Assembly: GCF_025145845.1 (NCBI RefSeq)
Contig: NZ_CP102253.1
Span: forward strand, 1,922,001-1,986,000
From: Alistipes shahii WAL 8301
Lineage (GTDB): Bacteria > Bacteroidota > Bacteroidia > Bacteroidales > Rikenellaceae
DNA length: 64,000 nt
Direction of reading: 5' to 3'
A model generated the notes under the pieces. It saw only the letters and a program-made list of their open reading frames with translations, ran no database searches and was not told the DNA's origin. This document shows positions 34,538-44,791 of the stretch, in pieces (position 1 is the first letter of the stretch; each line of letters opens with the position of its first letter). A program made the position numbers and the translations under genes.

Positions 34538-36724
34538 ATGAAAATACCGAGATTTATTGCCTGCCTTACGGCGCTGCTCTGCATGGCCGCTGGCTGCCGC
34601 TCTGAGGACGATGCCGCCGTCCGCGCACTGGCCCGGCGGATCATTCCCGAGCACGAAAAACAGTTCCGCTTCGAGCGTCTTACCGATACGACCGAGTGTT
34701 TCGAACTGGAATCCCGCGGCTCAAAGATCGTCGTGCGCGGCAACAGCTCCGCCTCGATTGCCGTGGGACTGAACCATTACCTGAAGAATTACTGCCTGAC
34801 GACTGTCTCGTGGCATGCCTGCAATCCCGTGGAGATGCCTGCCGTGCTACCGCGGATCGACGAAAAAGTCCGCGTCGAATCCCGCGCACGGGAGCGTTTC
34901 TTCCTCAATTACTGCACGTTCGGGTACACCATGCCGTGGTGGGGATGGACCGAATGGGAACGCTTCATCGACTGGATGGCGCTTCAGGGCGTAACCATGC
35001 CGCTGGCCATCACGGGGCAGGAAGCCGTCTGGCAGCGGGTATGGACCCGGCTCGGACTTTCGGACGAAGAGGTCCGCGCCTACTTCACCGGTCCGGCCCA
35101 CCTGCCCTGGCACCGCATGTCGAACATCGACCGCTGGCAGGGTCCGCTGCCCGAGGAGTGGATCGACGGCCAGCTGGCGTTGCAGCAGCGTATTCTGGCG
35201 CGCGAACGCGAACTGGGGATGAAACCCGTGCTGCCGGCCTTCGCGGGACACGTTCCGCAGGAGCTCAAAAGACTCCATCCCGATGCCCGGATCACACGCG
35301 TGAGCTACTGGGGCGGCTTCGACGATCGATACCGGTGCAGTTTCCTCGACCCGATGGACCCGCTTTTCGCGGTCATCCAGCGGGAGTTCCTCACCGAACA
35401 GACCCGTCTGTTCGGCACGGGCCATATCTACGGCGCCGATCCGTTCAACGAGATCGACGCCCCGACGTGGGATCCTGAAACGCTCGCCGGAATGTCGCGC
35501 CACATCTACGAGTCGATGGCGGAGGTCGATCCCGAGGCGGTGTGGCTCCAGATGGGTTGGCTCTTCTATGCCGATCCGACGCACTGGACCGCGGAGAACA
35601 TCCGCGCCTTCCTCGGCGCCGTGCCGCAGGACCGGCTGCTGATGCTGGATTACTTCTGCGAATTCACAGAGATCTGGAAGCAGACCGAAAAATTCCACGG
35701 CCAGCCTTACTTGTGGTGCTACCTCGGCAATTTCGGGGGCAACACGATGCTATCGGGCAATTTCCATACCGTGAGTGCCCGCATGGAGGACGCTTTCGCC
35801 CATGGCGGCGACAACCTGCGCGGCGTGGGCTCGACGCTCGAAGGCTTCGGCGTTAACCAGTTCATGTACGAATTCGTGCTGGACAAAGCGTGGAACACGG
35901 GCATTGCGGACGACGAGTGGATCGCACGCCTGGCCGACCGCCGCACGGGATTCCGCGACCCCGCGGCCCGCACCGGCTGGCGGACGCTCTGCGACAGCGT
36001 CTACACGCTGCCCGCGCAGACCGGACAGTCTCCGCTGACCAATGCGCATCCCGCGCTGGAGGGTAACTGGCACTGGACCACCAAGCCCACGACGGGCTAC
36101 CGTTTCCCGACCTTGTGGCGGGTTTGGGAAGAGCTGCTCGCTGTGGACAGCGAACGCGACACCTACCGTTTCGACGTAGTGAACATCGGCCGGCAGGTGC
36201 TGGGCGACTACTTCCTGATAGAACGCGACCGTTTCGCCGCGGCCTATGCGCAGCACGATCGGAAGGCGATGGACGCCGCCGCCCGACGCATGACCGGATT
36301 GCTTGCGGACATCAACCTGCTCACGGCCTGCCACCCCGAGTTTTCGCTCGAGCGGTGGATCGCCGCGGCGCGCGGCTTCGGCAGCGACAACGCTTCGAAA
36401 GATTACTACGAAACCAACGCCCGCATGCTCATCTCGGTTTGGGGCGACAGTTACCACCTTACCGATTACGCCAGCCGCACATGGTCCGGAATGATTTCGA
36501 CCTACTACGCTCCCCGCTGGCGGCTCTTCATCGAACGCGTGATGGAGGCGGCCCGCACGGGCCGGATGTTCGATCATGAGGCTTTCGACCGCGAAATCCG
36601 CGACTTCGAATGCCGATGGGCCGACGCCTCCCACCCGCTTACTTTCCCCGAAGCGGGAGACGCCGTGCGGACGGCGCGCGAACTGGCCTCGAAATACAAA
36701 CCGCTGTTCGACGCCGAGCGGTAG
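34538..36724 (+). CDS. GH89 alpha-N-acetylglucosaminidase, lipoprotein
   Basis: 728 residues with lipobox MAAGC. N-terminal small domain (VRGNSSASIAVGLNHYLKNY), then the (beta/alpha)8 NAGLU barrel starting YTMPWWGWTEWERFIDWMAL. The likely acid/base is Glu305 in GADPFNEIDAPTW and the nucleophile Glu435 in STLEGFGVNQFMYEF, as in human NAGLU and clostridial GH89 enzymes. A C-terminal helical domain completes it. It removes terminal alpha-linked GlcNAc, as found in heparan sulfate and in gland mucin caps. Divergent from the NAGPA-like gene. Confidence 0.93.
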   Translation: MKIPRFIACLTALLCMAAGCRSEDDAAVRALARRIIPEHEKQFRFERLTDTTECFELESRGSKIVVRGNSSASIAVGLNHYLKNYCLTTVSWHACNPVEMPAVLPRIDEKVRVESRARERFFLNYCTFGYTMPWWGWTEWERFIDWMALQGVTMPLAITGQEAVWQRVWTRLGLSDEEVRAYFTGPAHLPWHRMSNIDRWQGPLPEEWIDGQLALQQRILARERELGMKPVLPAFAGHVPQELKRLHPDARITRVSYWGGFDDRYRCSFLDPMDPLFAVIQREFLTEQTRLFGTGHIYGADPFNEIDAPTWDPETLAGMSRHIYESMAEVDPEAVWLQMGWLFYADPTHWTAENIRAFLGAVPQDRLLMLDYFCEFTEIWKQTEKFHGQPYLWCYLGNFGGNTMLSGNFHTVSARMEDAFAHGGDNLRGVGSTLEGFGVNQFMYEFVLDKAWNTGIADDEWIARLADRRTGFRDPAARTGWRTLCDSVYTLPAQTGQSPLTNAHPALEGNWHWTTKPTTGYRFPTLWRVWEELLAVDSERDTYRFDVVNIGRQVLGDYFLIERDRFAAAYAQHDRKAMDAAARRMTGLLADINLLTACHPEFSLERWIAAARGFGSDNASKDYYETNARMLISVWGDSYHLTDYASRTWSGMISTYYAPRWRLFIERVMEAARTGRMFDHEAFDREIRDFECRWADASHPLTFPEAGDAVRTARELASKYKPLFDAER

Positions 36725-36747
36725 GGCGTCGTACCTATTTATATAAA

Positions 36748-36780
36748 ACCCCGGACTTTTTCGTTCAGTCCGGGAGTTTT
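36748..36780. terminator. terminator between GH89 and ROK genes
   Basis: CCCGGACT (36750-36757) pairs with AGTCCGGG (36767-36774), followed by AGTTTT. AT-rich on both sides, so it may act in both directions. Confidence 0.7.
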
Positions 36781-36801
36781 CCGTTCGCAGAGGGCCGCTT
36801 C

Positions 36802-38007
36802 TCAGAACAGCCCCAGCGACTTGCTGCGCGCCAGTATGCAGGCGCCCATCACTCCAGCGCGTTCGCCCAGGGTCGAGAGGCGTATCTGCGTATCCTTGTT
36901 GACCAGCATCAGCGAGTATTTGTTGATGGCGTTGCGCACGGGCAGCATCAGGTACTCCTTGGCCACCGAAAGCGTACCGCCGATAACGATCACCTCCGGA
37001 TTGAACATGTTGATAAGCCCCGCGATGGCCTTGCCGAGCGTGTGCCCCACCGACTCCAGAATCTCGATGGCCAGCACATCCTCCTTCAGCAGCGCGGCCA
37101 GAATATCATTCAGCGTGATCTCCTCGCCTTTTTTGTATTTCTCGGAAAGCATCGACACGCGTCCCTCCTTGAGTTTCTCCAGAAAAATCCGGTGCATGGC
37201 CGAACCGGAAGCCCCCGTCTCAAGACAGCCGCGTTTGCCGCAGCGGCAGATGATCTCGTTGTCGAGCAGCGGAAAATGGCCGAATTCGCCCGAAAAGCCC
37301 GACTTGCCGTAAAATATCTTGCCGTCGATGATCATCCCCAACCCCAGTCCCCAGCTGGCGTTAATGTAGAGCATCGTCTTCTCGGAGTGGGCGTCGCCGT
37401 ACATATATTCGCCGTAAGTGGCGGCACGGGTGTCGTTCTCGATGTAGACCGTCGTGCCGAGACGCTCTTCGAGCAGCATCGTCAGCGGCTGTTCCTCGAC
37501 GAAGAAATAGCTGTAACTGTATCCGGTCTGCGAATTGACGCGGCCCGAAATATTCACCCCGACGGCCAGCACCTTGTCGCGGGCGATCTTGCGCGCACGG
37601 ATGAAATTCTGAATCACGTCGCAAAGACGGTCCAGCGAACGGGGATCGTTGTCCATCAGAAAATCGACCGTCGTTTCATCGATCAGCTGTCCCTTGAAAT
37701 TGATGGCGGCCATCATGACCGAATCCTTGCGCAGATCGACGCCGACGAAATACCCGGCATAGGGATTCAGGCCGTAGATATTCGGCCGTCGTCCGCCGGC
37801 CGTCCCCTGCTCGCCGAAATTGTGCACGAAGCCCTCGTCGATCAGCTCCCCGATGAGTTTGGTCACGGTCGGCACGCTCAGATTCACGGCCTTGCTCAGA
37901 TCGGTGATGCTCGAATCGCCGCCGAGAATGTACTGACAGATAATCTGCTGTTTGAGAATAGCGGCCTTGTTGCCTTCCGTGGCCAGTTTGAGGAACGAAT
38001 TGGTCAT
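36802..38007 (-). CDS. ROK-family transcriptional regulator (NagC/XylR type)
   Basis: 401 residues. The N-terminal winged helix-turn-helix (ITDLSKAVNLSVPTVTKLIGELI) covers ~30-80. It is followed by a ROK sugar-kinase-like domain with GVDLRKDSVMMAAINFKG, the ENDTRAATYGEY segment and the zinc-binding cluster CRCGKRGCLETGASG. Such proteins repress catabolic genes and are released by a sugar or sugar phosphate. The divergent promoter region carries inverted repeats that overlap the -33 box of the downstream glycan operon, making that operon its likely target. Confidence 0.92.
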   Translation of the reverse strand: MTNSFLKLATEGNKAAILKQQIICQYILGGDSSITDLSKAVNLSVPTVTKLIGELIDEGFVHNFGEQGTAGGRRPNIYGLNPYAGYFVGVDLRKDSVMMAAINFKGQLIDETTVDFLMDNDPRSLDRLCDVIQNFIRARKIARDKVLAVGVNISGRVNSQTGYSYSYFFVEEQPLTMLLEERLGTTVYIENDTRAATYGEYMYGDAHSEKTMLYINASWGLGLGMIIDGKIFYGKSGFSGEFGHFPLLDNEIICRCGKRGCLETGASGSAMHRIFLEKLKEGRVSMLSEKYKKGEEITLNDILAALLKEDVLAIEILESVGHTLGKAIAGLINMFNPEVIVIGGTLSVAKEYLMLPVRNAINKYSLMLVNKDTQIRLSTLGERAGVMGACILARSKSLGLF

Positions 38008-38217
38008 TTCGTCGGGGTGTTTGATTTACGTCTTTACGATTGGGTAAAGATAAAAATAAATAGCGAGTCGGGCAAACATTCTGCGGAAAATGCGCCCCGA
38101 GCCGCGAATTTATAACGAATGTCGCCATGCGGACCGTTCATTCGCAGAAATTTTACGATCGTACCCCGATCGGCCGCCGCCCTTCCTGCGAACGAGCTCC
38201 ACCTGCAAAATAAACAT

Positions 38218-38294
38218 ATTTGTGACAAAACCGCTGTTGAATAAAATTTTATCACCAAAACCGCTTGTGATAATAATTTTTATTATTACATTTG
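38218..38294 (+). promoter_or_regulatory. operator-promoter of the DUF4434/SusCD operon
   Basis: Two related ~27-base units sharing CAAAACCGCT start at 38218 and 38246. The second is a perfect palindrome TTATCAC-N11-GTGATAA (38249-38273). The -7 box TACATTTG is at 38287-38294 and its -33 (TTGTG, 38265-38269) lies inside the palindrome. Binding there, presumably by the divergent ROK regulator, would block transcription. Confidence 0.65.
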
Positions 38295-38333
38295 CTCGTG
38301 ATTTAACGCCACCTTTATTATAACCAAACCGCC

Positions 38334-39272
38334 ATGCAGATCAAAGGAACCTTTCTGGACGAAATCAGCCACGACATTCCCCACCAGAACTGGGGCGAAA
38401 AGGAGTGGGACGCCGATTTCGGACACATGCACCGGGCCGGTATCGAGCACGTGATACTCATCCGCTGCGGCTACCGCCGCTGGCAGACCTTCTCCTCGCA
38501 GGTGCTCACCTCGGAGGAACGCTGTTACGAACCGCCCGCGGACCTGGTCGGGATGTTCCTGCGCCTGAGCGAAAAGTGGGGCATGAAATTCTGGTTCGGG
38601 CTCTACGACTCGGGCAAATACTGGGCATCCGGGGATTATCTGCACGAGGTGGAGCTCAACTGCCGCCTGATCGACGAGGTGTGGGCCCGTTACGGGCATC
38701 ACGCCGCTTTTGGCGGATGGTACATCTCGCAGGAGTGCAGCCGCAACACGGGCAAAATCATCGACCTCTACGCCCGGCTGGGCCGTCACTGCAAAGCCGT
38801 CTCGGGCGGACTGCCGACGCTGATTTCCCCCTACATCGACGGCAGCAAGAACATCAGCCAGTACACCGACCGGACCACGCGCACGGGCGGCGTCACGGCC
38901 GAGAGCCACGAGGCGGAGTGGGACGCCATTTTCCGGGGGATTCAGGGCGCGGTGGACATCGTGGCCTTTCAGGACGGGCACGTCGAATACGACGAGCTTC
39001 CGGAATTCCTCCGCATCAACAAGCGGCTGGCCGACCGCTACGGCCTGGAGTGCTGGACCAACACCGAGACCTTCGACCGCGACATGCCGATCAAGTTCCT
39101 GCCGATCAAGTGGGAGAAGCTGCGTCTGAAGTTGCGGATGGCCGAGGAGGCGGGTATCGATCAGGCCATCACCTTCGAATTCTCGCATTTCATGTCCCCG
39201 CAGTCGGCCTACCTGCAGGCGGGGCACCTCTACGACCGATACCTCGAATACTTAAATACTTCGAAGAAATGA
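38334..39272 (+). CDS. DUF4434 protein, cytoplasmic form
   Basis: 312 residues without signal peptide, starting directly with IKGTFLDEISHDIPHQNWG. DUF4434 is a TIM-barrel family related to glycoside hydrolases. Conserved blocks here are HVILIRCGYRRW, KFWFGLYDSG, FGGWYISQECSR, DIVAFQDGHVEYDEL and ITFEFSHFMSP. It is a close paralog of the next gene, which has the same blocks plus a signal peptide. Its stop codon overlaps the next start (ATGA). The activity of this family is not established; a hydrolase role is inferred from fold and context. Confidence 0.85.
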   Translation: MQIKGTFLDEISHDIPHQNWGEKEWDADFGHMHRAGIEHVILIRCGYRRWQTFSSQVLTSEERCYEPPADLVGMFLRLSEKWGMKFWFGLYDSGKYWASGDYLHEVELNCRLIDEVWARYGHHAAFGGWYISQECSRNTGKIIDLYARLGRHCKAVSGGLPTLISPYIDGSKNISQYTDRTTRTGGVTAESHEAEWDAIFRGIQGAVDIVAFQDGHVEYDELPEFLRINKRLADRYGLECWTNTETFDRDMPIKFLPIKWEKLRLKLRMAEEAGIDQAITFEFSHFMSPQSAYLQAGHLYDRYLEYLNTSKK

Positions 39273-40345
39273 AAAAAACGCTGTTCCGCGGCCTGCTCGG
39301 CGCCGCACTGACGATACTTGTCTGCCTGCCCGCCGCATCGCGCGGCAAAGGTCCGAAGAAGACGCGCGAATTCACGGATGCGGATTTCCGCACCGAAAAG
39401 ATCCTCGAAGCCCTCCCCATCCGCGCCACGTTCCTCGACGAGGTGAGCTGGGACATTCCCCATCAGAACTGGGGCGTGAAGGAGTGGGACGCCGACTTCA
39501 AGGCCATGAAGCAGATGGGAATCAACACCGTCGTGCTGATCCGCGCCGGGCTCGGCAGCTGGATCGCGGCGCCGTTCGATTGCCTGCTCCGGACCGGAAA
39601 GGTCAAGTATCCGCCCGTGGATCTGGTGGAGATGTTCCTCGCGCTGTCCGACAAGTACGGAATGGATTTCTGGTTCGGGACCTACGACTCGTGCTACCAC
39701 TGGCACGTGGGAGAGTATGAGAAGGAGATCGAACTGAACATGCAGCTCATCGACGAGGTGTGGGCCAAATACGGCCACCACAAATCGTTCCGGGGCTGGT
39801 ACCTCTCGCAGGAGATCAGCCGCCGCACCCGCAACGTATCGAAGATATACGCCGCGATGGGCCGGCACGCCAAGGAGATATCGGGCGGGCTGAAGACGAT
39901 GATCTCGCCCTACATCCACGGCGTCAAGACCGATCAGGTGATGGCCGGCGACAAGGCGATCACCGTCGAGGAGCACCGCTGCGAGTGGGACGCGATTCTG
40001 AGCGACATCGCCGGAGCCGTGGACATCCTCGCTTTCCAGGACGGACAGGTCGATTACGACGAACTCTACGACTACCTGGTGGTCAACCGCGAGCTGGCCG
40101 AACGCTACGGCATGGAGTGCTGGACCAACGTCGAATCGTTCGACCGCGACATGCCCATCCGTTTCCTGCCGATCAAATGGGAGAAACTCCTCTTCAAGCT
40201 CGACGCCGCACGGCGCGCCGGGATGCAGAATGTCATCACGTTCGAATTCTCGCACTTCATGAGCCCCAATTCGTCCTACACCCAAGCGGGACACCTCTAC
40301 AACCGCTATATGGAATACATGAACTATCTCCAACACAAAAAATAA
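39269..40345 (+). CDS. DUF4434 protein, secreted form
   Basis: The start is placed at the ATG that overlaps the previous stop (MKKTLFRGLLGAALTIL), giving 358 residues with a signal peptide cleaved near AASRG. The body repeats the paralog's motifs: RATFLDEVSWDIPHQNWG, VVLIRAGLGSW, DFWFGTYDSC, FRGWYLSQEISR, DILAFQDGQVDYDEL and ITFEFSHFMSP. Shared acidic residues in SQE, QDG and EFSH are candidates for the active site. The longer upstream frame is antisense-like noise across the preceding gene. Co-transcribed with the cytoplasmic copy. Confidence 0.85.
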   Translation: MKKTLFRGLLGAALTILVCLPAASRGKGPKKTREFTDADFRTEKILEALPIRATFLDEVSWDIPHQNWGVKEWDADFKAMKQMGINTVVLIRAGLGSWIAAPFDCLLRTGKVKYPPVDLVEMFLALSDKYGMDFWFGTYDSCYHWHVGEYEKEIELNMQLIDEVWAKYGHHKSFRGWYLSQEISRRTRNVSKIYAAMGRHAKEISGGLKTMISPYIHGVKTDQVMAGDKAITVEEHRCEWDAILSDIAGAVDILAFQDGQVDYDELYDYLVVNRELAERYGMECWTNVESFDRDMPIRFLPIKWEKLLFKLDAARRAGMQNVITFEFSHFMSPNSSYTQAGHLYNRYMEYMNYLQHKK

Positions 40346-40355
40346 AGAACCTCCC

Positions 40356-41522
40356 ATGATCGATTTCAAACAACTGGCGTGTCTGAACCGGGACGAACTG
40401 CTCGAAAACGTGGTTCCGTTCTGGCTCACCCACTCGCAGGACGAACGATACGGCGGCTACTTCACCTGCCTCGACCGCGGGGGCGACGTCTACGACACCG
40501 ACAAATTCGTCTGGCTGCAGGGACGGCAGGTGTGGCTATTTTCGATGCTCTACAACCAGGTCGAGAAGCGTCCCGAATGGCTCGAATGCGCCGTACAGGG
40601 GGCGGAGTTCCTCCGTAAACACGGCCACGACGGCAATTACAACTGGTACTTCTCGCTCACGCGCGAAGGCCGGCCGCTCGTGGCTCCCTACAACATCTTT
40701 TCCTACACGTTCGCCACGATGGCCTTCGCGCAGGCGGCTCTCGCCACGGGCAGCGACCAATATGCCGAAATCGCCAAGCGCACCTTCGCGCGGATTCTCG
40801 AAAAACGCGACAACCCCAAGGGACCGTGGTGCAAGACCGTCCCGGGCACGCGCGACCTGAAGGATTTCGCCCTGCCGATGATCCTCTGCAACATGGCGCT
40901 CGAAGCGGAGCAGATGATCGACCCCGCGCTGCTCGACGCGACGATCCGGGATTGCATCCACCAGGTCATGGAGGTCTTCTACCGCGGGGAGCTGGGGCTG
41001 ATCGTCGAGAACGTCGCAGCGGACGGCGAGCTCTCCGACTCGTTCGAAGGCCGGCAGATCAATCCCGGCCACACGCTCGAAGCTATGTGGTTCATCATGA
41101 ACCTCGGCGTGCGGCTCAACGACCGGGCGCTGATCGACAAGGCCGTAAAGATCGCGCTCGACACGGCTGAATATGGCTGGGACAAGGAGTACGGCGGCCT
41201 GTTCTATTTCATGGACCGGCTCGGACACCCGCAGCAGCAGCTCGAATGGGACCAGAAACTGTGGTGGGTGCATATCGAAGCGATGATCGCGATGATCAAG
41301 GGATACCGCCTCACCGGTTCGCAGGCGTGTCTCGACTGGTTCCTCCGGCTGCACGACTACACCTGGTCGCATTTCAAGGACCCCGAATACCCCGAATGGT
41401 TCGGCTATCTGAACCGCCGCGGCGAGGTGCTGCTCCCGCTCAAGGGCGGCAAATGGAAAGGCTGTTTCCATGTACCTCGCGGTCTGTACCAGTGCTGGAA
41501 AATACTCGACGAGTGCCAATAA
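40356..41522 (+). CDS. AGE-family N-acylglucosamine 2-epimerase
   Basis: 388 residues, cytoplasmic, (alpha/alpha)6 barrel. Motifs of GlcNAc/ManNAc 2-epimerases and renin-binding protein are present: FVWLQGRQVWLFSMLYN, INPGHTLEAMWF with the catalytic-type His, and KLWWVHIEAMIAMIKGY with the second His, ending GKWKGCFHVPRGLYQCW. It probably interconverts GlcNAc and ManNAc or a related sugar released by the locus. It starts 10 bases after the DUF4434 stop in the same operon. Confidence 0.9.
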   Translation: MIDFKQLACLNRDELLENVVPFWLTHSQDERYGGYFTCLDRGGDVYDTDKFVWLQGRQVWLFSMLYNQVEKRPEWLECAVQGAEFLRKHGHDGNYNWYFSLTREGRPLVAPYNIFSYTFATMAFAQAALATGSDQYAEIAKRTFARILEKRDNPKGPWCKTVPGTRDLKDFALPMILCNMALEAEQMIDPALLDATIRDCIHQVMEVFYRGELGLIVENVAADGELSDSFEGRQINPGHTLEAMWFIMNLGVRLNDRALIDKAVKIALDTAEYGWDKEYGGLFYFMDRLGHPQQQLEWDQKLWWVHIEAMIAMIKGYRLTGSQACLDWFLRLHDYTWSHFKDPEYPEWFGYLNRRGEVLLPLKGGKWKGCFHVPRGLYQCWKILDECQ

Positions 41523-41620
41523 CCCAAACATAAAACTATGCGAAAAATGCCTTAATCAACCATTTCGAGCGGAGCACGTCTCCCGTCACAAAAATCTAAA
41601 CCTATTGCAACCCTAATTTT

Positions 41621-44600
41621 ATGAGAAACGTTTACAAAATGAAACCTTCAGGCATTCGCTGCCTATTGAGCAGCGTATTAGCCGTGGTCTCCATGGCGAT
41701 CACAGGCACCAATGTAGCTGAGGCGCAAGGACTTTCAGTCTCCGGAAGAGTGACCGACGCAAGGGGGGGGGGAAATTTCGGGTGCTACGGTCATCGTAAA
41801 AGGTGACAACACCCGGGGAACTACCACCGATGCACAGGGACAGTATGCTATCGAGGTCTTGTCCTCCGACGATGTGCTGGTCTTCAGTTTCCTCGGTTAC
41901 AAAACTGCAGAAGTGGCCGTCCGCGGCCGCAAAACCCTGAACGTCCAACTGGAAGAGGACGCCACGCTGGTGGATGAAGTGGTCGTAGTGGGATACGGCA
42001 CACAGAAACGACAGTTTCTCGTAGGCTCCGTGTCCCAGGTCTCCAGCAAGGAGTTGCTGAAGGCCCCGATGACCAACGTATCGAACATGATGACCGGCAA
42101 ATTGCCGGGAGTGACGAGTATTCAGCGTTCGGGACAGCCCGGCAGCGACGGCACCACGATCTTCGTCCGTGGTGTCTCCTCGTTCAACAATTCCAGCCCG
42201 CTTTGCATCGTCGACGGGGTGGAGCGTATGATTAATACGGTCAACCCCAACGACATCGAATCGATCTCCATCCTCAAGGATGCCGCCACCTCGGCCATCT
42301 ACGGCGTACGCGGAGCCAACGGCGTTATTCTGATCACCACCAAAACCGGCTCGAAGGGCGCTGCTACCATTTCATACGACGGCTCGGCGACTTTCACCAC
42401 CAATGTCGCCATGCCCGAGATGCTTAACGCCCAGGACTACATCGGCTGGCACAACAAGGCTCGCGAGATGGACGGATTGAATCCGCTGTGGACGGATGAG
42501 GTGATCGCCGGTATGAAGGAAAAAGGGATATACGGTGAAACGGACTGGATGGATCTGCTCTTCAAGAACTACGGTTTCACACACCAGCACAACATCTCCG
42601 CTACGGGAGGTACCGACCGCGTAAAATACTATACGAGCATCGGTATGATGAATCAGGACGGTATCCTGCCCAATACCTCTTACCAGCGTTTCAACGTGCG
42701 CGCCAACATCGACACGAAGATCGCCAAGAATTTCAATCTGAACGTCAATATCGCCGCATTCCGCGAAGACACCCACGCACCCGGATACTCTCTTGGCACG
42801 CAGGGTGAGTTCAACCCCATCTCGCAGGCGCTCTTCTCGTTGCCGATCATCGCTCCGACCTATAATGACCTGCCGCAAGGTTATATGAGCGGCGTATACA
42901 CGCAGCAGCCCATTGCCGCGGTCAACAAGAGCGGTTTTCAGGATACGAAGCGCTGGCAGTTCGAGGGAAACGCCAAATTGGAATACGATTTCGGCAGCAT
43001 CAAGGCGCTTGAAGGACTCAAGGCCGCCGTACACGTTGCATACGACTATTCGAATACGGGCAACCGCAATATGCTGCAATCGTACCAGCTGATGTCATTC
43101 TCGCCCACGACGATGAATTCCACAGTCGTGAATGCATCGGGAGTCAATGTCAACAGCAGCTTCAACAAATCGTCGTCGTTCGGAGACGGATTCACCGTTC
43201 GCCCGACGCTGACCTACAACCGCGAATTCGGGCGTCACAGCGTAGGCGGCCTGTTCTTCTACGAGCAGAAAAAAACCTACTCGGACACAATGACCGGCTA
43301 TAAGGCGGGGTATTTCGCCCCCTATCCGGTCGATCTTTCGATCGGCACCACGTGGGAAGGCATCACAACCCCCGTAACCGGTTCGTTCAGCGAAACGAGT
43401 ATCGCCAGCTACGCCGGCCGTTTCAACTATGCATTTGACAAGAAATATCTGGTCGAATTTACATTCCGCGCGGACGGTTCCTACAAGTTCGCCCCCGAAA
43501 ACCGCTGGGGATTCTTCCCGTCCGCAGCCGTCGGCTGGGTCATGTCCGAAGAGAAGTTCTTCAAGCAGGCACTCCCGAAAATCGACTTCTTCAAGCTGCG
43601 CGCCTCTTACGGCGAACTGGGTATGGACGATACGAGCCCTTATCTCTATGTGCAATCCTACAGATCGACCGCACCCTCCTACAGCTATATCATAGGCGGC
43701 AAGGGTCAGACGACCTATTACACCAGCAACTATGTCTACAAGGACCTTACCTGGTCGCGTTCGCGCAGTTTCAACGTGGGCCTGGACCTGAACGCTTGGG
43801 GCGGAAAACTGGGCATCGAATTCGATTGGTTCTACAAGGTTACCGACAATATCCTCGAACAGGTCGGCGGTTCCTACGCACCCTCCCTGGGAGGCAACGT
43901 ACCGTCATACAAAAACTCCGGCAAGGTAGATAACCGCGGCTTCGAGCTGGTGCTAAAACACAACAATCACTTTGCCAGCGGTTGGCGGTATTCGCTGACG
44001 GGTAGTCTCTCGTGGGCCCGCAACCGGGTTCTCGCCAAACAAATTTCCGACAACCATCCGATGTACCGTGCCATCCTGGGCAAACCGATGGGTACGCTCT
44101 ACGGGTACAAGGCGATCGGACTCTATCAGACCGAAGAGCAGATCGCCAATTCGCCGACGGCTCCTTCGGGAGAGAAGCGTCTGGGTGACCTGATGTATGC
44201 CGACGTCAACGGCGACGGCAAGATCGAGCAGTCGCAGGACTTCATCAAAATCGGCCGCGGCTATACCCCCGAGATGAACTTCTCGCTCAATATGGAGGTG
44301 GCATGGAAAAACCTCTATCTTACAGCCCTCTGGCAGGGTGTAGCCATCTGCGATTATCAGCTCAGCGCGGCATACTATTCGGGCGTTTTCGACAACACGA
44401 TGTACACCCGTCCTTTCTACGGCAACGGCAACGCACCCTATTATCTCGTGGAGAGCGCCTGGCGTGAAGACAACCGCAATGCCGACTATCCGCGTCTGAG
44501 CACCGTAGCCAACGGCAACAACGCATGGCCTTCGTCCTGGTGGGTGAAAAACGGGGCATATCTTCGTCTGAAGAACCTCCAGATCGGCTACTCGCTCCCC

Positions 44601-44771
44601 GAACACATTCTGAAAAATACCGGTATCGGCCGGGTAAATATCTACGTGGCAGGAACCAATCTGCTGACTTTCAGTGCATTCAAATACGTGGACCCCGAAA
44701 TGCCGTCGGTCAACAACGGTTACTACCCGCAACAGCGGACCTACAGTATCGGAGTCAATTTATCCTTCTAA
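41621..44771 (+). pseudogene. SusC/RagA TonB-dependent transporter, frame off at a G10 tract (possibly phase-variable)
   Basis: The frame starts at 41621 with a signal peptide ending NVAEAQ, then VSGRVTDARGG, the start of a CarboxypepD_reg domain. It then shifts at ten G (41763-41772) and stops at 41806. The rest resumes in another frame: VLVFSFLGYKTAEVAV, the TonB-box-like DEVVVVGYGTQKRQ, plug LIGS-like region with IFVRGVSSFNN and ANGVILITTK, and barrel ending YSIGVNLSF. With nine G the reading frame is continuous (ARGGEISGATVIVKGDN) and gives 1049 residues, normal for a SusC without STN domain. No other disruption is visible. Confidence 0.85.
41763..41772 (+). repeat. G10 homopolymer in the susC signal/N-terminal region (out of frame)
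   Basis: Ten G between GACGCAA and AAATTTCG. Nine would restore the SusC frame. Confidence 0.9.
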
Positions 44772-44791
44772 CCGCTAAAGCAACTGAACCT

